Positions 1-38,120 of a DNA stretch of 64,000 nucleotides are shown one piece after another. Origin of the DNA: Luidia sarsii (Eukaryota > Echinodermata > Asteroidea > Paxillosida > Luidiidae); NCBI GenBank assembly GCA_949987565.1, contig OX465108.1, positions 1,185,417 to 1,249,416 on the forward strand, read 5' to 3'. Both the position numbers and the translations under genes were made by a program. Under the pieces are notes generated by a model. That model searched no databases, was not told the DNA's origin, and saw only the letters and a program-made list of their open reading frames with translations. Each line of letters starts with the position of its first letter. Within the stretch, counting starts at the first letter, position 1.

Positions 1-960
1 AACGGTATGCCCCTGTGATTCCATTTTGTTTTAATGTGATTGCACGCACCCAACCAAGGCATTTATACTAGGCCTATAACCGCATTGACAATCGTATTTC
101 GCGCCATGCAGATATGACCCGATGGCGCATGCGCAGCGCTGATTAAATCCAAGATTGCTCCGCCCAGCTCAGTGGCACAACTTTTTTAGGGCCCTTTGGA
201 GTCTAATTAACTGATAATATATTGTAGAATAGGAGTAGCTTAAGACAACCTGTGGGTTCAATGTTAAATTTCGCGTGTAATTTGGGGACATATGAGGCTT
301 TAAATGTGGCCCTATTTGGCTGTGAAAGCGGAGGGATACTACCAAACATCCTTGCAGCATCCTCGCAGAAGGGAAGCATGTACGACTTCACATTTTAGGG
401 GTGTTTTTCTTGGGGAAATTACCAAAAAATAAAATCAGCTCCGAATACCAAAATTTAAAAGAATCTTAAAGATGGAATTCTAATCTACAATTTTTCAGAA
501 TAGCTACAAGAACTTGGAAACGTTTTGGTATGATTGTTTTCGCCTCGAAAATGAAGGTTTTTGTACTGCGATAATAGAGCAGTGGCGCAGTTCATTAATG
601 TCAGTATCCTTCGGGAGAGTCGGGAGCTCTCTTAATTGTCCACGAGGAATGTGCATCTCAGTTATGTGAGGAATTATTGTGATGCTATCACGCTACAAAG
701 CCGGGTGTTCTATACAGTTGCATCTCCTTGAATGTTCAATTGAATGTTGATTGTTTTGTAAATGAGGTCAATCTGTAGTTACTCTGTCCTGCACCAAAAG
801 CAGTCATGCTGGAGGTAGCTAGGCGAGAATAGCTGGCAGCCGCAACCATACATTAGGCCTATTGGATAAGAAGTATACAATTTAATAGGCCTACAAAAAA
901 CTGTTTCAAACTGCTCACTGACTAAAATGACCTGCAATACATGAATCTAAAAAGAAGGGC
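1..960. other. Gene-free left edge
   Basis: No splice-compatible conserved coding segment was recognised here; the open frames are short and unlike any family I know. A palindromic GGCGCATGCGC stretch near 124-134 resembles the NRF1 promoter motif and could mark the promoter of a gene lying to the left, but no transcript evidence exists in the sequence. The segment at about 897-955 already belongs to the arm of the hairpin repeat family. Confidence 0.5.
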
Positions 961-1045
961 CTGATGACGTTTTGATCTTAGCAGGACCTTTCTCAAAGGC
1001 AAAAAACGAAAGGTCCTGCTAGGATCGAAACATCAGGCCCACTGC
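897..1045. repeat. Hairpin repeat family copy, inverted pair
   Basis: A reverse copy of the core (TTTTGATCTTAGCAGGACC) is followed within about 10 bp by a forward copy (GGTCCTGCTAGGATCGAAAC), so the strand can fold into a long hairpin. The left side carries the family's flank TGCTCACTGACTAAAATGAC. Confidence 0.85.
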
Positions 1046-1517
1046 TAACTTAGTTGAGATTCATTATTGAATAAAAGTTATCAAGAAATCCTTGAACGCC
1101 ATCAAGTTCAACCAAGCATGGATCATCGATGTAATTTCAAAGGGAACACTTTTTGGCCAATTCGTACCCCAATATGTCAGCTTATTTCCTGACAAAAAAT
1201 GTCCTGTCATTAGCATAACAACTCAAGTCTGATAATTATTCACACGACACAGTACAACTGAATATTATTCACACGTGGAAGACTGTCCATTAAAATGGTT
1301 TGATCCTATTTAATATATCCTCCACATCACCCACAAGAGACCAAAGTCATTGAGGGGAACTTCACCTGACAGAGATGAATATTATTGGCCCCAACTAAAT
1401 GGACAGAAAATTAGGGGGTAGGCATCCTTGTGTATTAAAATAACACCTCTGGGTTTGATGATTACCCTTGATATCCGAAGAAACATTCTACAATGTACAA
1501 GAAGCATATCTTTTAAA

Positions 1518-1566
1518 AGTAAGAGGGCCCGACGTTTCGATCCTAGCAGGACCTTTCTCAGAAGAA
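1518..1566 (-). repeat. Hairpin repeat family copy, single arm
   Basis: The core GACGTTTCGATCCTAGCAGG is read on the plus strand, so by the convention used here (GATCGAAACGTCAGG = plus) this copy is in minus orientation. It is followed by the usual ACCTTTCTCA. No partner arm lies nearby. Confidence 0.8.
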
Positions 1567-1657
1567 AGTCTTTGTTTGGCATATTTGTAATTTACTTAGT
1601 TCTTTTTCCATATACCTGTACACTGTATTGTATATATTTTATATTTTGTTTTCTGCC

Positions 1658-1905
1658 ATCCAATTAGTTTGGAGAGCCCCCTGACAGAAACTAGTTTCTT
1701 TTGGGCAATCCTGCGGGAGTTAATTGGATGTTGTTTCTGTTATTGTTATTGTTTGTTTGTTTGTTTGTTTGTTTGGGTTTTTTTATTAATTGATTGATTT
1801 ATTTCTATTTTCAACTTTATTCTTACTTTTGTGCTGTGATGTGAATGCTGTACATAAAATGAAATAAATAAAAATAAAATAAATAACAATAATTTTATCA
1901 AGAAT
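1658..1905 (+). mobile_element. 3' tail of a non-LTR-like retroelement
   Basis: A block starting CCAATTAGTTTGGAGAGCCC and containing GGGCAATCCTGCGGGAG recurs at 48463-48626. Both copies end in an A-rich stretch built from AAATGAAATAAATA. A shared 3' block with a simple A-rich tail at two unlinked places is typical of 5'-truncated LINE (CR1/L2-type) insertions. The exact clade cannot be told, and no reverse transcriptase frame is attached here. Confidence 0.6.
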
Positions 1906-2245
1906 TACCTTGGAGAGAATTGAAGAGATAACGATAAATGAATTGTCCAATGATTCAACCTTGACACAGTATCATGTGGATCATATTTATTCAGAAGACA
2001 AGTTACATAATCCTGTTTGCTGTGAGCTCTTCGATACATTTTAAATTCCTGACAACTTGAATATCTGATACTCTATAGTGGCAATATTTCTTAGTAAAAA
2101 AATGCCAAGAAATTTCACTTTCAAGTATAATTGTGCCGGGTTGCAACATTCACTATCAAAAAGGCATTATAAAATGAACACAAATTTCAGCCCGGAAAAA
2201 TTGAAGAGGAATTTTACACAAAATGTTCACAGAAATCAAGATGAC

Positions 2246-2693
2246 TTTATTAAGCAAAATGAAACACTCACAAACACATTATTCCTTTTTTTGTTCAATT
2301 TATTCTGTTTTTTTGTTGCCAAGATCACACAAAATGTAAAAAGGACCTGCAATTTGTCTTATTGCAAGAGTAAGGCCATCTCTGAACAAATGGCTAAGCC
2401 ACTACGGCTACATCTGTCACCATGGGCAACAGTGCATCTACCGGTACCTAGGCACCAGAGACTGTGCACAGCAATGGCCTTAACACCAAAGCCTTAGATC
2501 TAGCCATTAGTTCAGATGCTGCCCTTTCACATCTGAGACACAGAGGGGGAAATGGTATCATCATAATTTAGAACAAAGGTTTTAAGGGGCAAAATAAATT
2601 TCAAGAGTCTGTTCCGGCAGGCCAGTGATGACTGAGTGAGCTCTCGTTGACAAGGATAGGGAGGGAGAGAGAGAGGGAGGTTTGCATTCGCCG
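2246..2693 (-). other. SSR2: SSR2 3'UTR with poly(A) signal
   Basis: Downstream of the SSR2 stop codon on the minus strand the first plausible poly(A) signal, AATAAA, lies at 2251-2246. The interval has no conserved frame. The 3' end is inferred, not shown. Confidence 0.5.
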
Positions 2694-5175
2694 CTAGTGT
2701 TTCTTGGACTTGGCCAACGCCGCCGCCAACTCGTACTTGGACTTGCTGCGGTACCACAGGAGGAAGGGGATGCCAATAGAGGGCAGTATCATGATGGCAA
2801 AGGCTCCCCAGTCCATCTGTACAGGAGATAAGGAAGGTGTAAATGACTAGGTCACTCTTGTCATAGATATAACATGATGTTTGCGTCAAGGAGAATGTGC
2901 ATATTACATCCAGCAGGGCAAACCCTGCTCGACGTAATAAGCACCGAGTGCCCAGTGCTTTGCCCGATGCCTGATCACGAAGCTCGGGCGGGAGTGAAGG
3001 TTTGAATCCCGCCCGAGCTGCCTGAAATTTTGTCATCGGGTATCGGGCAGTGCTTACTACGTCCAGTCAGTAAGTACTTTTTTTATCAATTTATCATATA
3101 AAGTAACACTGAAAATTGGAGATGGAGTGACTAAATACAAACTCTCAAAACAAGCAATAAACCAAACAACCAACCCACACACCCACCACATCCACCCCAC
3201 CTTTCAACCAACCACCTAGATTCTAGACTAGATGGAAACACTAAGGGGAAGGTTTGCGGTGACACCATGTGGCACTTCTCCAGCACCTAGATGCTGCAGA
3301 TTCAATGCCACGACTTACATAGTGAGGTGAAAATTTCCTGTCAAAGTCCTTGAAGGGCACGATTCCTTCTTCCCCAGGTGAACTGGTGTAGCCAACCTGC
3401 CGAACGGAAGAAAAGCGTGACAAGTTGAGGATTACACTGGCCTTGGGTCTGAGATGGAGAGGTAATGTCTTGCCCTATACATTGGCCGAGTGAGACGACT
3501 TATATGAAGTGGTGTTGAAAGTTGAGACTGCCTGTGATTAGTTATTTCCTGGGCCACTGGCTGGGCCACTGGTTAGTGGGCCTGACATTTCGATCCTAGC
3601 AGTACCTTTCTCAAAGGCAAAGTGACAAGGACATACACAGGAAATACACAGATAGTCAAGGACATACACTGACTGTCTGTGTATGTCCTCGTCTCTTTGC
3701 CTTTTAGAAAGGTCCTGCTAGGATCGAAACGTAAGGCCCACTAACTTTTCAGATTTATGTATTGCAGGCCATTTCAGTCTTAAAAAAACACAACCCAATA
3801 CTACAGAAATAAAACTCCCGCCCACCACTGCATCTGCATCTTCGGTCGCCTGATAGGCAACAGTCGCTGAGGAGAAATTGAAGTAGCCAGATTTGAGGGG
3901 TTGGAGGATGACCGTGTGGGTCACGTTGCTGGCCGGAGCGATGCGGTCCCACTGCACGCGGGTTTTGCCACTGACCACACGGAAGTCCGAGTCGTGGAAG
4001 GTCTCATCAGCCAGGGCCACATTCAGAGCGGCGCTAAGGGAACAAAGTTTAGGACGAGAAAGAGATCAGATGATTGGAACTCTTCTACTCTTATAAACAA
4101 AAAAGACAAATGGTGATATATAAAAAAATATTGCAAACTGCTTACTGACTAAAATTACCAAAATGCAAATCTTAAAATTAAGTGGGCCTGACGTTTCGAT
4201 CCTAGCAGGACCTTTCTCAAAGGTCCTGCTAGGATCGAAACGTCAGGCCCACTCAATTTGAAAAAAAGACAAATGTGACACAACATATTTACAATGGATT
4301 CTTTTATTAGTTCAAGTCATAAAGTGATTCCCTTTAAACAGATTTTGCTCATTATCCCTTTGATTCGATCACGGTCAGCGTTCAATTCACGCAGATGTAT
4401 GTGGAATGCGCGCACCATCCAGTCATAAAATGTCCAATGGAAATTCGATATTCGCATGCGCTTCCGCGGATTTGGACCACTTTTGCGGACATGCTAATGA
4501 GCCTTTGGAGGTCAGGTCATGTGAAAAACCTCAATACCCTTTCAGTACAGTGGAACGTCGGTATAACGAGCATCCCGAAATCCATGAAAATTGTTCGGTA
4601 TAGCGGTCGTTCGTTATAGCAGTTACGGCCAGATATTTTGAACACAAAAATCGGGAGCCAAAGGGAATGATCATTATACTATAGCCAAATGTTCGGTATA
4701 TCGGCATTCTTTAATTTAGCGACGTTCCACTGTACTAGGCCCTTTTCCAAAACCCGGCTCAGGCTCCGGCTTCGTCTCAGTTATCCAAAAGCTAAAATAC
4801 AAGTTGGAGTTCTTTGTTGAAGCTTTGGATTCCTTTTCAAAACTCGGTAAAACATTCAAAAATTATTCCAAAGGCTTCCTGTTTTCATGCCTTGTACTTG
4901 AAATGGATGAAAGAACCAGAGACAAAGCCGGCGCCTGAGCCTAAGCCAGGTTTTGGAAAAGGGCCCAAGTGTGACTAAAACTAAAAGCACTGATGCCATG
5001 ATGGCCTACGTTACCTGCTGCCCACATTGTAGATGCTGTAGCGGATGGTCAAGTCACGTCCTTCCACCAGCCACTCGTTCAGGATGTTCTTGGAGGCCAG
5101 TAGTTTGGCTCCTGAGTCCTGCGAGTTGCTGAGGCCAAGTAGGCACAACAGGCCCAGTGCTAGCAGTAACCTCAT
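2694..5175 (-). CDS. SSR2: Translocon-associated protein subunit beta (signal sequence receptor 2)
   Basis: TRAP-beta is a single-pass ER membrane protein of the translocon-associated complex that helps nascent chains through Sec61. Four coding exons join in frame to 189 residues (human about 183): 5015-5175, 3826-4033, 3319-3396 and 2694-2816, all with GT-AG introns. Visible features are a cleavable signal peptide ([18 protein letters not shown]), the ectodomain motifs [16 protein letters not shown] and [14 protein letters not shown], two N-glycosylation sequons (NVT near residue 90, NFS near 106), one transmembrane helix ([19 protein letters not shown]) and a basic cytosolic tail ending KSKKH. 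The start was chosen at the ATG of MRLLL because the in-frame codons upstream contain no ATG and this position matches the family. A candidate 3' splice site (CCCGATACAAG) lies 2 bp before the ATG, so a 5'UTR intron is possible. The exon 2 donor was chosen as GCAGTG|GTGGGC to keep the family's VVG motif. Confidence 0.95.
2855..3062. mobile_element. Palindromic tRNA-cored element, copy 1 (intron 3 of SSR2)
   Basis: Starts with the family head ATAGATATAACATGATGTTT. It then has an arm (GGGCAAACCCTGCTCGACGT ... GCCCGATGCCTGA), a shortened tRNA-like core whose ends still pair (AGCTCGGGCGGG / CCCGCCCGAGCT, with GGTTTGAATCC as a B-box-like piece), and a degenerate return arm ending near ACTACGTCC. 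It is related to the copies at 17718-17979 and 60835-60990. The right end looks truncated, and I found no clear target duplication. Confidence 0.7.
3240..3290 (-). repeat. Fragment of the 'tggtgtcaccgcaaacc' repeat family
   Basis: GGTTTGCGGTGACACCATGT is the complement of the 3' part of the family best seen at 10860-10990. Only the terminal part is present, inside SSR2 intron 3, about 30 bp from exon 3. Confidence 0.6.
3576..3741. repeat. Large imperfect inverted repeat of the hairpin family
   Basis: Left arm runs from GTGGGCCTGACATTTCGATC through AAGGACATACACAG; right arm runs from CTGTGTATGTCCTCG to GGATCGAAACGTAAGGCCCA. The arms are about 65 bp around a loop of about 36 bp, so this is the longest hairpin of the family in the window. 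It lies in SSR2 intron 2, between exons 3 and 2. Confidence 0.85.
4181..4253. repeat. Perfect 35-bp-arm hairpin
   Basis: The two arms (4181-4215 and 4219-4253) are exact reverse complements, separated by only CTC. The arm contains the full family core, from AGTGGGCCTGACGTTTCGAT to AGCAGGACCTTT. Perfection over 35 bp means a young or recently converted copy. It is in SSR2 intron 1. Confidence 0.95.
4546..4734. mobile_element. Pogo/Tc1-mariner-type MITE with TA target duplication
   Basis: The terminal repeats are exact: it opens CAGTGGAACGTCG and closes CGACGTTCCACTG, flanked on both sides by TA (4546-4547 and 4733-4734), the duplication made by this superfamily. The interior (GGTATAACGAGC, CGGTATAGCGG) resembles the Tigger/pogo style of end. 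The 185-bp unit has no transposase, so it must be moved in trans. Confidence 0.8.
4738..4965. mobile_element. MITE with GGCCCTTTTCC termini
   Basis: Roughly 40-bp terminal inverted repeats: GGCCCTTTTCCAAAACCCGG at the left and CAGGTTTTGGAAAAGGGCC at the right, with matching GGCTCAGGCTCCGGC / GCGCCTGAGCC inner parts. It starts 4 bp from the TA duplication of the preceding element. Related copies are at 38968-39207 and, decayed, at 41818-42050. The superfamily is not assigned because the target duplication is unclear. Confidence 0.75.
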
Positions 5176-5235
5176 CTCTTGTATCGGGATGAGCAAAAGG
5201 AATACTTCAATTTAACAGAATGGTAACTTAAACTC

Positions 5236-5386
5236 AGTCTTGGGCTAGTCTGAGTAACTTGGACCCGACAAGTCACCCTTTTTTATCGAATTTTGAAATT
5301 TGGAGGGTCGGGTTACAGTCACCCAAACTTTCGATAAAAAAAGGGTGACTTGTTGAGTCCAAGTTACTCGGACTAGTCTTGGGCTA
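5236..5386. mobile_element. Fold-back element with a long target duplication
   Basis: The 12-bp direct repeat AGTCTTGGGCTA stands at both ends (5236-5247 and 5375-5386). Inside it the arms GTCTGAGTAACTTGGACCCG and GAGTCCAAGTTACTCGGACT are inverted and continue through AAGTCACCCTTTTTTATCGA. If the element really begins TAGTC and ends GACTA, the duplication is 9 bp (GTCTTGGGC), which would suit a Mutator-like origin. It sits about 60 bp upstream of the SSR2 start codon. Confidence 0.7.
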
Positions 5387-5389
5387 ACC

Positions 5390-6480
5390 CCCACATTTAC
5401 AACATCTTTTAGAAGTTCACGTGGCAAGGAATGAAGGATTGAATGTCGGTCATTTCAAACCAAGTAACGGGTGAGAAGTGACTTGAAGTGACTTGCTTCG
5501 GTTAAAAATTACTTTGACGGTCAGTAAACAGCCGTGTACAAAAATCATGCACTTAACTATTCCTAGGCTAGTCCAACAGTACAAATGCATCACCCCAAAA
5601 AAATGATTTTTGGGACAACAGGAACAGGTCGCCTGCTGAGTCGGTCAGTGTTTGGGCCAGACAATGGATATTAATTATTATCTACATAACAATAGGTGAC
5701 ACATTATGGATTATGTTTTTTCACCCTTTTACGATGTACATGTAGGTACAGGTATCAAGCTGAAAGTTAAATCTTTCCGGGAATTGTGATTTGTATTGCA
5801 GAATTGGTAATGTCCGAAAACTGGGCAAGTCGTGCATTACATATGGAACAGCACTACCGCACTGCACCACGGACACAAATCGAAACCAAAGTTACTCGAT
5901 AATTCCAGTCGTCACCGAATAAAGATATAGAAATATAGGGCATTTCGCTTCTGCGTTAGCCGAAGTTATAAACCCTGTATTTTTTAAAACCAATCCAGAG
6001 AGGTTTGTTTGAAAAAAAGAGAGAATTCGTGTCGTAAACCCTTGTTCCATTACCGTGTAAACGTGTGTACAGCTTGGGAAAGAAATTGCCTGGATGTCGG
6101 CCTCTGATTGGTCAGTTTCACCAACGGGTCAAAGGTCGCAGTTTTTAGTTTTTTATTGAATTCCAGTAAAAAATATATCCATAAATATTATACATGGATG
6201 TTGTTTCCGAATATATATTTATTTGATATATTAATTAATTAATTAAATTTATTTATTTGTTTTTTGCCTTTGAGAAAGGTCCTGCTAGTGCTAGGATCAA
6301 AACGTCAGGCCCTCTAACATTTGAGATTTGTATTTTGGTAATTTTAGTCAATAAGCAGTTTGCAACAATAAATTTTTATGTATATCACTTTTTGAGATAG
6401 TTGTTATATTTATTTATATAAACCAAATCCATTTATCCCCAATTAAGAGAACAAAAGACAAGCAGACGCAAACACAACAG
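5390..6480. other. Intergenic region between SSR2 and CHD1 (probable SSR2 promoter)
   Basis: No coding segment was recognised. SSR2 transcription must start in or just to the left of this interval, but no TATA box or initiator stands out. A hairpin-family copy (GGTCCTGCTAGTGCTAGGAT, about 6265-6325) and an AT-rich TTAATTAATTAATT run near 6225-6250 are present. Confidence 0.4.
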
Positions 6481-6500
6481 CAATTATGAAGACAACATCT

Positions 6501-9500
6501 TTTATTGTCAGTTTTAACTTTTAGTAGCAAAAAATGTCCCCATTGTTTTTGTTTTTGTTTTTTGTTTTTCAATTGGACATACTCCACAATAAATGCCGTA
6601 ATGTTCTTACATTATAATCTAGAATGACGTATTTTACATACATTAATATTTACAGAGGAAAAAACAACAACGAATAAGACGCATCAACATCAGGGCATGA
6701 GAGAAGACTCTCAATGGAATTGTGGGAAATAAAAAAAGGAAAACAGAAGCAAAGCAAAAGTGATCAGTGGAAGAAACTTGATAAATTGATATAAGTTGAT
6801 TTGGATGAGCCATTTCATCTACGCATATCGTCTGTCTTATTGATGTCAAATCTAGCTTAAATTAACACTCACAGACAAACTCACAGCTCACACAGGCTCT
6901 CTTTTTGTGACTTCTTACTCAAGTTTGAAGGATACGCAATTTCACTTGTCAGAAGCCATTCTTAACCCTAACTCTCCCCTTCACAATGAGTTGCTTGGTT
7001 TAAACATCTTAAACCATTTTGCTTGACAGACTGCATCAATTTCCATGCAAAGTATGCAAATTTAAACTGACCTCTGACCTGACTCTTCCACCCCCCCCCC
7101 CAAAAAAAAAATTTATCTGGCCCACTCCAAATCATTCCGAATAATCTCCGAGTATTATCTTTGGCAAAATGTCTAATTGTCATTCAGGTTAAGACGTGTC
7201 TTGGAAATGATTAATTCTAAAATGTGTTTTTTTCCAGGATCCAGGAATGAATCAGTTGGGATAAGGAAGCAAGTCACCCACTCTCAATGACTAAGATTTT
7301 CTCAATATCATCCTACCAAAGTACATTTTTACAAATTTCTCCTTTTCCTTCTACCCTTGAATCATGAAAAGGACGGAAAGTGAGAAATTCATCCCATGAT
7401 CAAAATACAGTGTAAAGCTTCGCAAACAATACCTCAGATTTCAGAAGCAAGTCTGTGTTGACCTGGTGTGAAGTGGGTTTGATCTTGAAAAGTTTTTGAC
7501 CCCAAAAACTACCAAAATATGAAGCAGAACAATGACCCTTCTGTGGGTAAAATGCTCCTGGGTTTGTATTATTGACAGAAGCAGGAGAGGATTTCATTCG
7601 TGGACTGAGCACGACAATGGAACTGAACTTCAGTTAAATCAACAAAAAGGTTCGTTATTAAAAAACAAGCATTCACTAAACTTGCATATTAGTGAAGCTC
7701 AGCTTAGGAATTTCTGAACTTCATTATTTTATTTTTTTCGGGGGGGGGGGTCATTCTGTGGGACAATTTTAACTGAAATACCGTTAAAATATTACAAACA
7801 TCCTCAAGATCTTTTTCTTGTGTGGGGGTGGGTGGGGGGGGGGGGGGGTGGAAGGAGAAACAACTTGTTGTTCGCTCAATTTCACCAACTGTGGCATAAG
7901 AGTCCAACGTTGTGGGCAAACAGGTTTAATAACTAATTGAATACACCCCTTCCTCAGACCCACCTATGAATACACAAGTATTCTCTCTCTCTTTCTCCCC
8001 TGACAAATTCAATATTTCCACTCACAAAGGGCAATAAACAATGGAATATTCTCTCGCCCAAAAAAAATAGGGATAAGAAAAACCACAATTATCCGTCATC
8101 ATCAAAACACCGCCCTTTGAAAAAAGCTCTTTGGAAACAGGATTTGTTTAATTACTATTTATAGACGTCATCGGATTAGTCTAATGATGCAAGTATTTGT
8201 TTTCTTTTTTATTACAAGGTGGAATTTGGAGTTTTATCTTATTAAATAATGCTCCATCATATATTATATATTACATAAAAATATGAATTTACAGACAAAA
8301 TAACAATATTAATGTTTTGTAAATTTTTTGTTTTCGTTTTTTCTTTTTATGTTGGGTTATTTTTTGCAGCTGGCAAGCGGTGAAAAACACAAATTAATTT
8401 TTGTCCCTTCTCTCTCCTGCTAGATTCAGGCTAAAATCCAATTTTCAGCAGCCTCCCTAAACCGAAGAAAAAAATATCGTTATAGCAACCACTGTACATA
8501 GCAACAGTTCTAGACCCCTCATAGGTGCCATCGCAAAACCTTAGTTAGCAGCCCAACTGACTAAAAAGAAAAAGTAGCGATAAGAGTGAAAAAATGAAGG
8601 TACTAATCCTCGCCCCTTGCCCAAAGCTAGATTCTCACTTCATTATCTCAACCATTCCTAACCCCCCCCCCAAAAGAAAACTTCAATGTGAAAGCTTCAA
8701 TGGATGGCCAAAAGCAGCCACTCACTAGTCACTAGTGACAGGGAACGGACTGGACATGCAAGAAATAGGCCAGCACTCGCACCAATTTGGATTTGCTCTC
8801 TAATTTACAAATTCTGTACAAAAACGATTTTTGTTTTTCCTTTATGCCAAAAGAAAAAAGAGAGGAAAAACTGAATATACATGTACAACATATTTTAGTT
8901 ATTGACAGTGGTGTGGACCTTCGGATAACGCAAATACACACAAGAAGACAAGCCGACAAATAGACAGACAAAGTGCTGGACAAATACATAAACAAAAAAT
9001 CATTTCACTCCAACTGGTATGATAAAGAGACCCACCTCTCTGACTAAATAAGCCCTTCATTTTTTTCCACTGGCAAATTTTCATTGGTCTTTTGTCCTAG
9101 CCGAAGAAATGTGGATTTCCATTTTTTTTCTTTCTTCAAAAATCGTCGGGGTGAGAGGAGGAAGCCCAAGCATCTCCGAGTCGCACGGCAACCAATCAAT
9201 GCCGCTAGTGGCCACGCCGTTGCTATGACGTTGCTATGACATTACTGTTACCACGGCATTACCATGACGTTTCATTTGGGCAGATTCCAAAATCACTTAT
9301 TGCTGAGGGTGCCCACGTAATAGACAACAAAAAATCGATAAGCTTCTCCAATTTGATCAGAACCACTTCCTTGCCGAGTAAAAAAAAGGAAAAATATACA
9401 CAAATAATTAAACGTTCACGGAGGCATTTTATGCTGAACCTGGAAAAGGCAGATTTCCAAAAATTACAAAAATATCGTTAAGCTTTTGTTTTGTCACTAG

Positions 9501-10236
9501 CGCTAGCCAGCTCTGCACGGCTGGATTGTGGGTAGAAGGTTAACGTAGTCTGGGACTATAGCTATGACAACGATCATTTCTAGAAAGAATGGGGGAATTG
9601 GCTGCTATTGCGCTACACTTTCGTGGGAAAAGCGTCCCTTGTTTTTCACCAGGGACTGACCGGGGGGTAGAACCGTAGGAAGCTTAACACAACACATCGA
9701 TGACTGGATAGTGGAGGTGGTCCATAAAGGTACATGTGCACCATGTTTTTTGAGCACACCAAAAGACTGTGGACCAATGCGTGATTGTATTACCTGCTTT
9801 CGACCGCAAACCAAAGACGAGATGGTGGGTTAGGACAAAATCAGCACAGCCTTTTGACTGCATCAAACGATTGGATTTTGTGATCACAGCAAATGCTTTT
9901 GATTGTATTAAAACGATGGGATTTTGGGAATTATGGCTAATCAATGTACCGTGCTATTGACCACACCAAATTGAATCAAGGGCTTTCGGCTATCAAAGTA
10001 CACGCTTTAGACTGCTTCAAACGGTGTGATTATAGTTGATGGGCAATCAATGATCACAGTAAAAGCTTTTCTTTGTACAGTATCAATTATTTGGATGGTG
10101 GAGCGATGGAGACGGTCGCAGTTGAAAATTCTTCCCGACAGGCCGTCGTCTGCTGGTGGTGGGGTGGGGTGAGGGTGGGGGGTGTAGGGATGGGGTGAGG
10201 GTGGGGGGTGTAGGGGTGGGGTGGACGGACGGCGGG
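6501..10236 (-). other. CHD1: Apparent CHD1 3'UTR
   Basis: For about 3.7 kb beyond the CHD1 stop codon there is no conserved coding exon and almost none of the mobile repeats that crowd the introns. That absence is what a retained, transcribed 3'UTR would show. A poly(A) signal AATAAA occurs on the minus strand at 6506-6501. Its length and end are inferred. A G-rich 29-30-bp tandem (GGTGAGGGTGGGGGGTGTAG, about 10164-10231) sits just after the stop, C-rich in the RNA. Confidence 0.45.
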
Positions 10237-37433
<27,197 letters not shown>

Positions 37434-37558
37434 TATTATTGCACTTCACAAAATTACGCATGCGCGTGTTAATGGAAAAAAATACTGCACATGCGTAATG
37501 TAATGTCTTATATATACAAATACTATAACTATAATAAAATAAGAGAATCTTCCACGAA
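37434..37558. promoter_or_regulatory. Compact CHD1 / tRNA-Val divergent promoter region
   Basis: Only 125 bp separate the CHD1 ATG from the first base of the tRNA. The interval contains ACGCATGCGCG (about 37456-37466) and CACATGCGTAA, both like half or whole NRF1 sites (YGCGCAYGCGCR), a motif common in TATA-less animal promoters. Regulation by NRF1 is inference from the motif alone. Confidence 0.5.
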
Positions 37559-37630
37559 GTTTTCGTAGTGTAGTGGTTATCACGTGCGCCTCACACGCGC
37601 AAGGTCCCCGGTTCGATCCCGGGCGAAAAC
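37559..37630 (+). tRNA. tRNA-Val(CAC)
   Basis: A complete 72-base cloverleaf. The acceptor stem GTTTTCG pairs with CGAAAAC over all 7 bp. The D arm has GTAGTGTAGTGGTTATCAC (A box TAGTGTAGTGG). The anticodon arm is TGCGC-CTCACAC-GCGCA with anticodon CAC. The T arm is CCCCGGTTCGATCCCGGG (B box GGTTCGATCCC). It differs from the animal tRNA-Val(CAC) sequence I remember at only a few paired positions. No intron; CCA is not encoded. A T5 run at 37635-37639 is the Pol III terminator. Confidence 0.97.
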
Positions 37631-37634
37631 AATG

Positions 37635-37647
37635 TTTTTCTTTTTCT
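37635..37647 (+). terminator. Pol III terminator of tRNA-Val
   Basis: TTTTT four bases after the tRNA 3' end, followed by a second T-run, the usual Pol III stop. Confidence 0.85.
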
Positions 37648-38120
37648 TCTCTCTTTTTAACTTTTGTCTTGAATTTTGACAGTAACTAAGTTTTTTCATC
37701 TCGGGAAACGTTATATTCCTCTTTCTGTTTTAAATAGTTTTAATTTGCTTGACATTTCTGCAAAGCTAGTATAGCTATGCCATGTTATGTCAAATAATAC
37801 ATTGACAGTGTACGTACAGTATACAATACAATGTACATGTACTGATGTAGCGTAGTACTGTAGGCGTACCATATTGAGTTATCAGTTAGCATAAAATTTA
37901 ATTATGGATGCCAAGTGAAGTTCATGAATCATAATTATCATGTTAATAAATCTGTTTTTATGAGGGGTTTCTGATGAATTTAAAGAATAAAATAATTAAG
38001 TCCGGTGATTATAGCCTAGGTTCATTAGGCATCCGCTCACATATCTATAAATAATACCAGTACTGCAGTAGTACCGCATGAATAAGTTACTGGTAGGTTG
38101 AATTCAAAGGATTGTTATAA

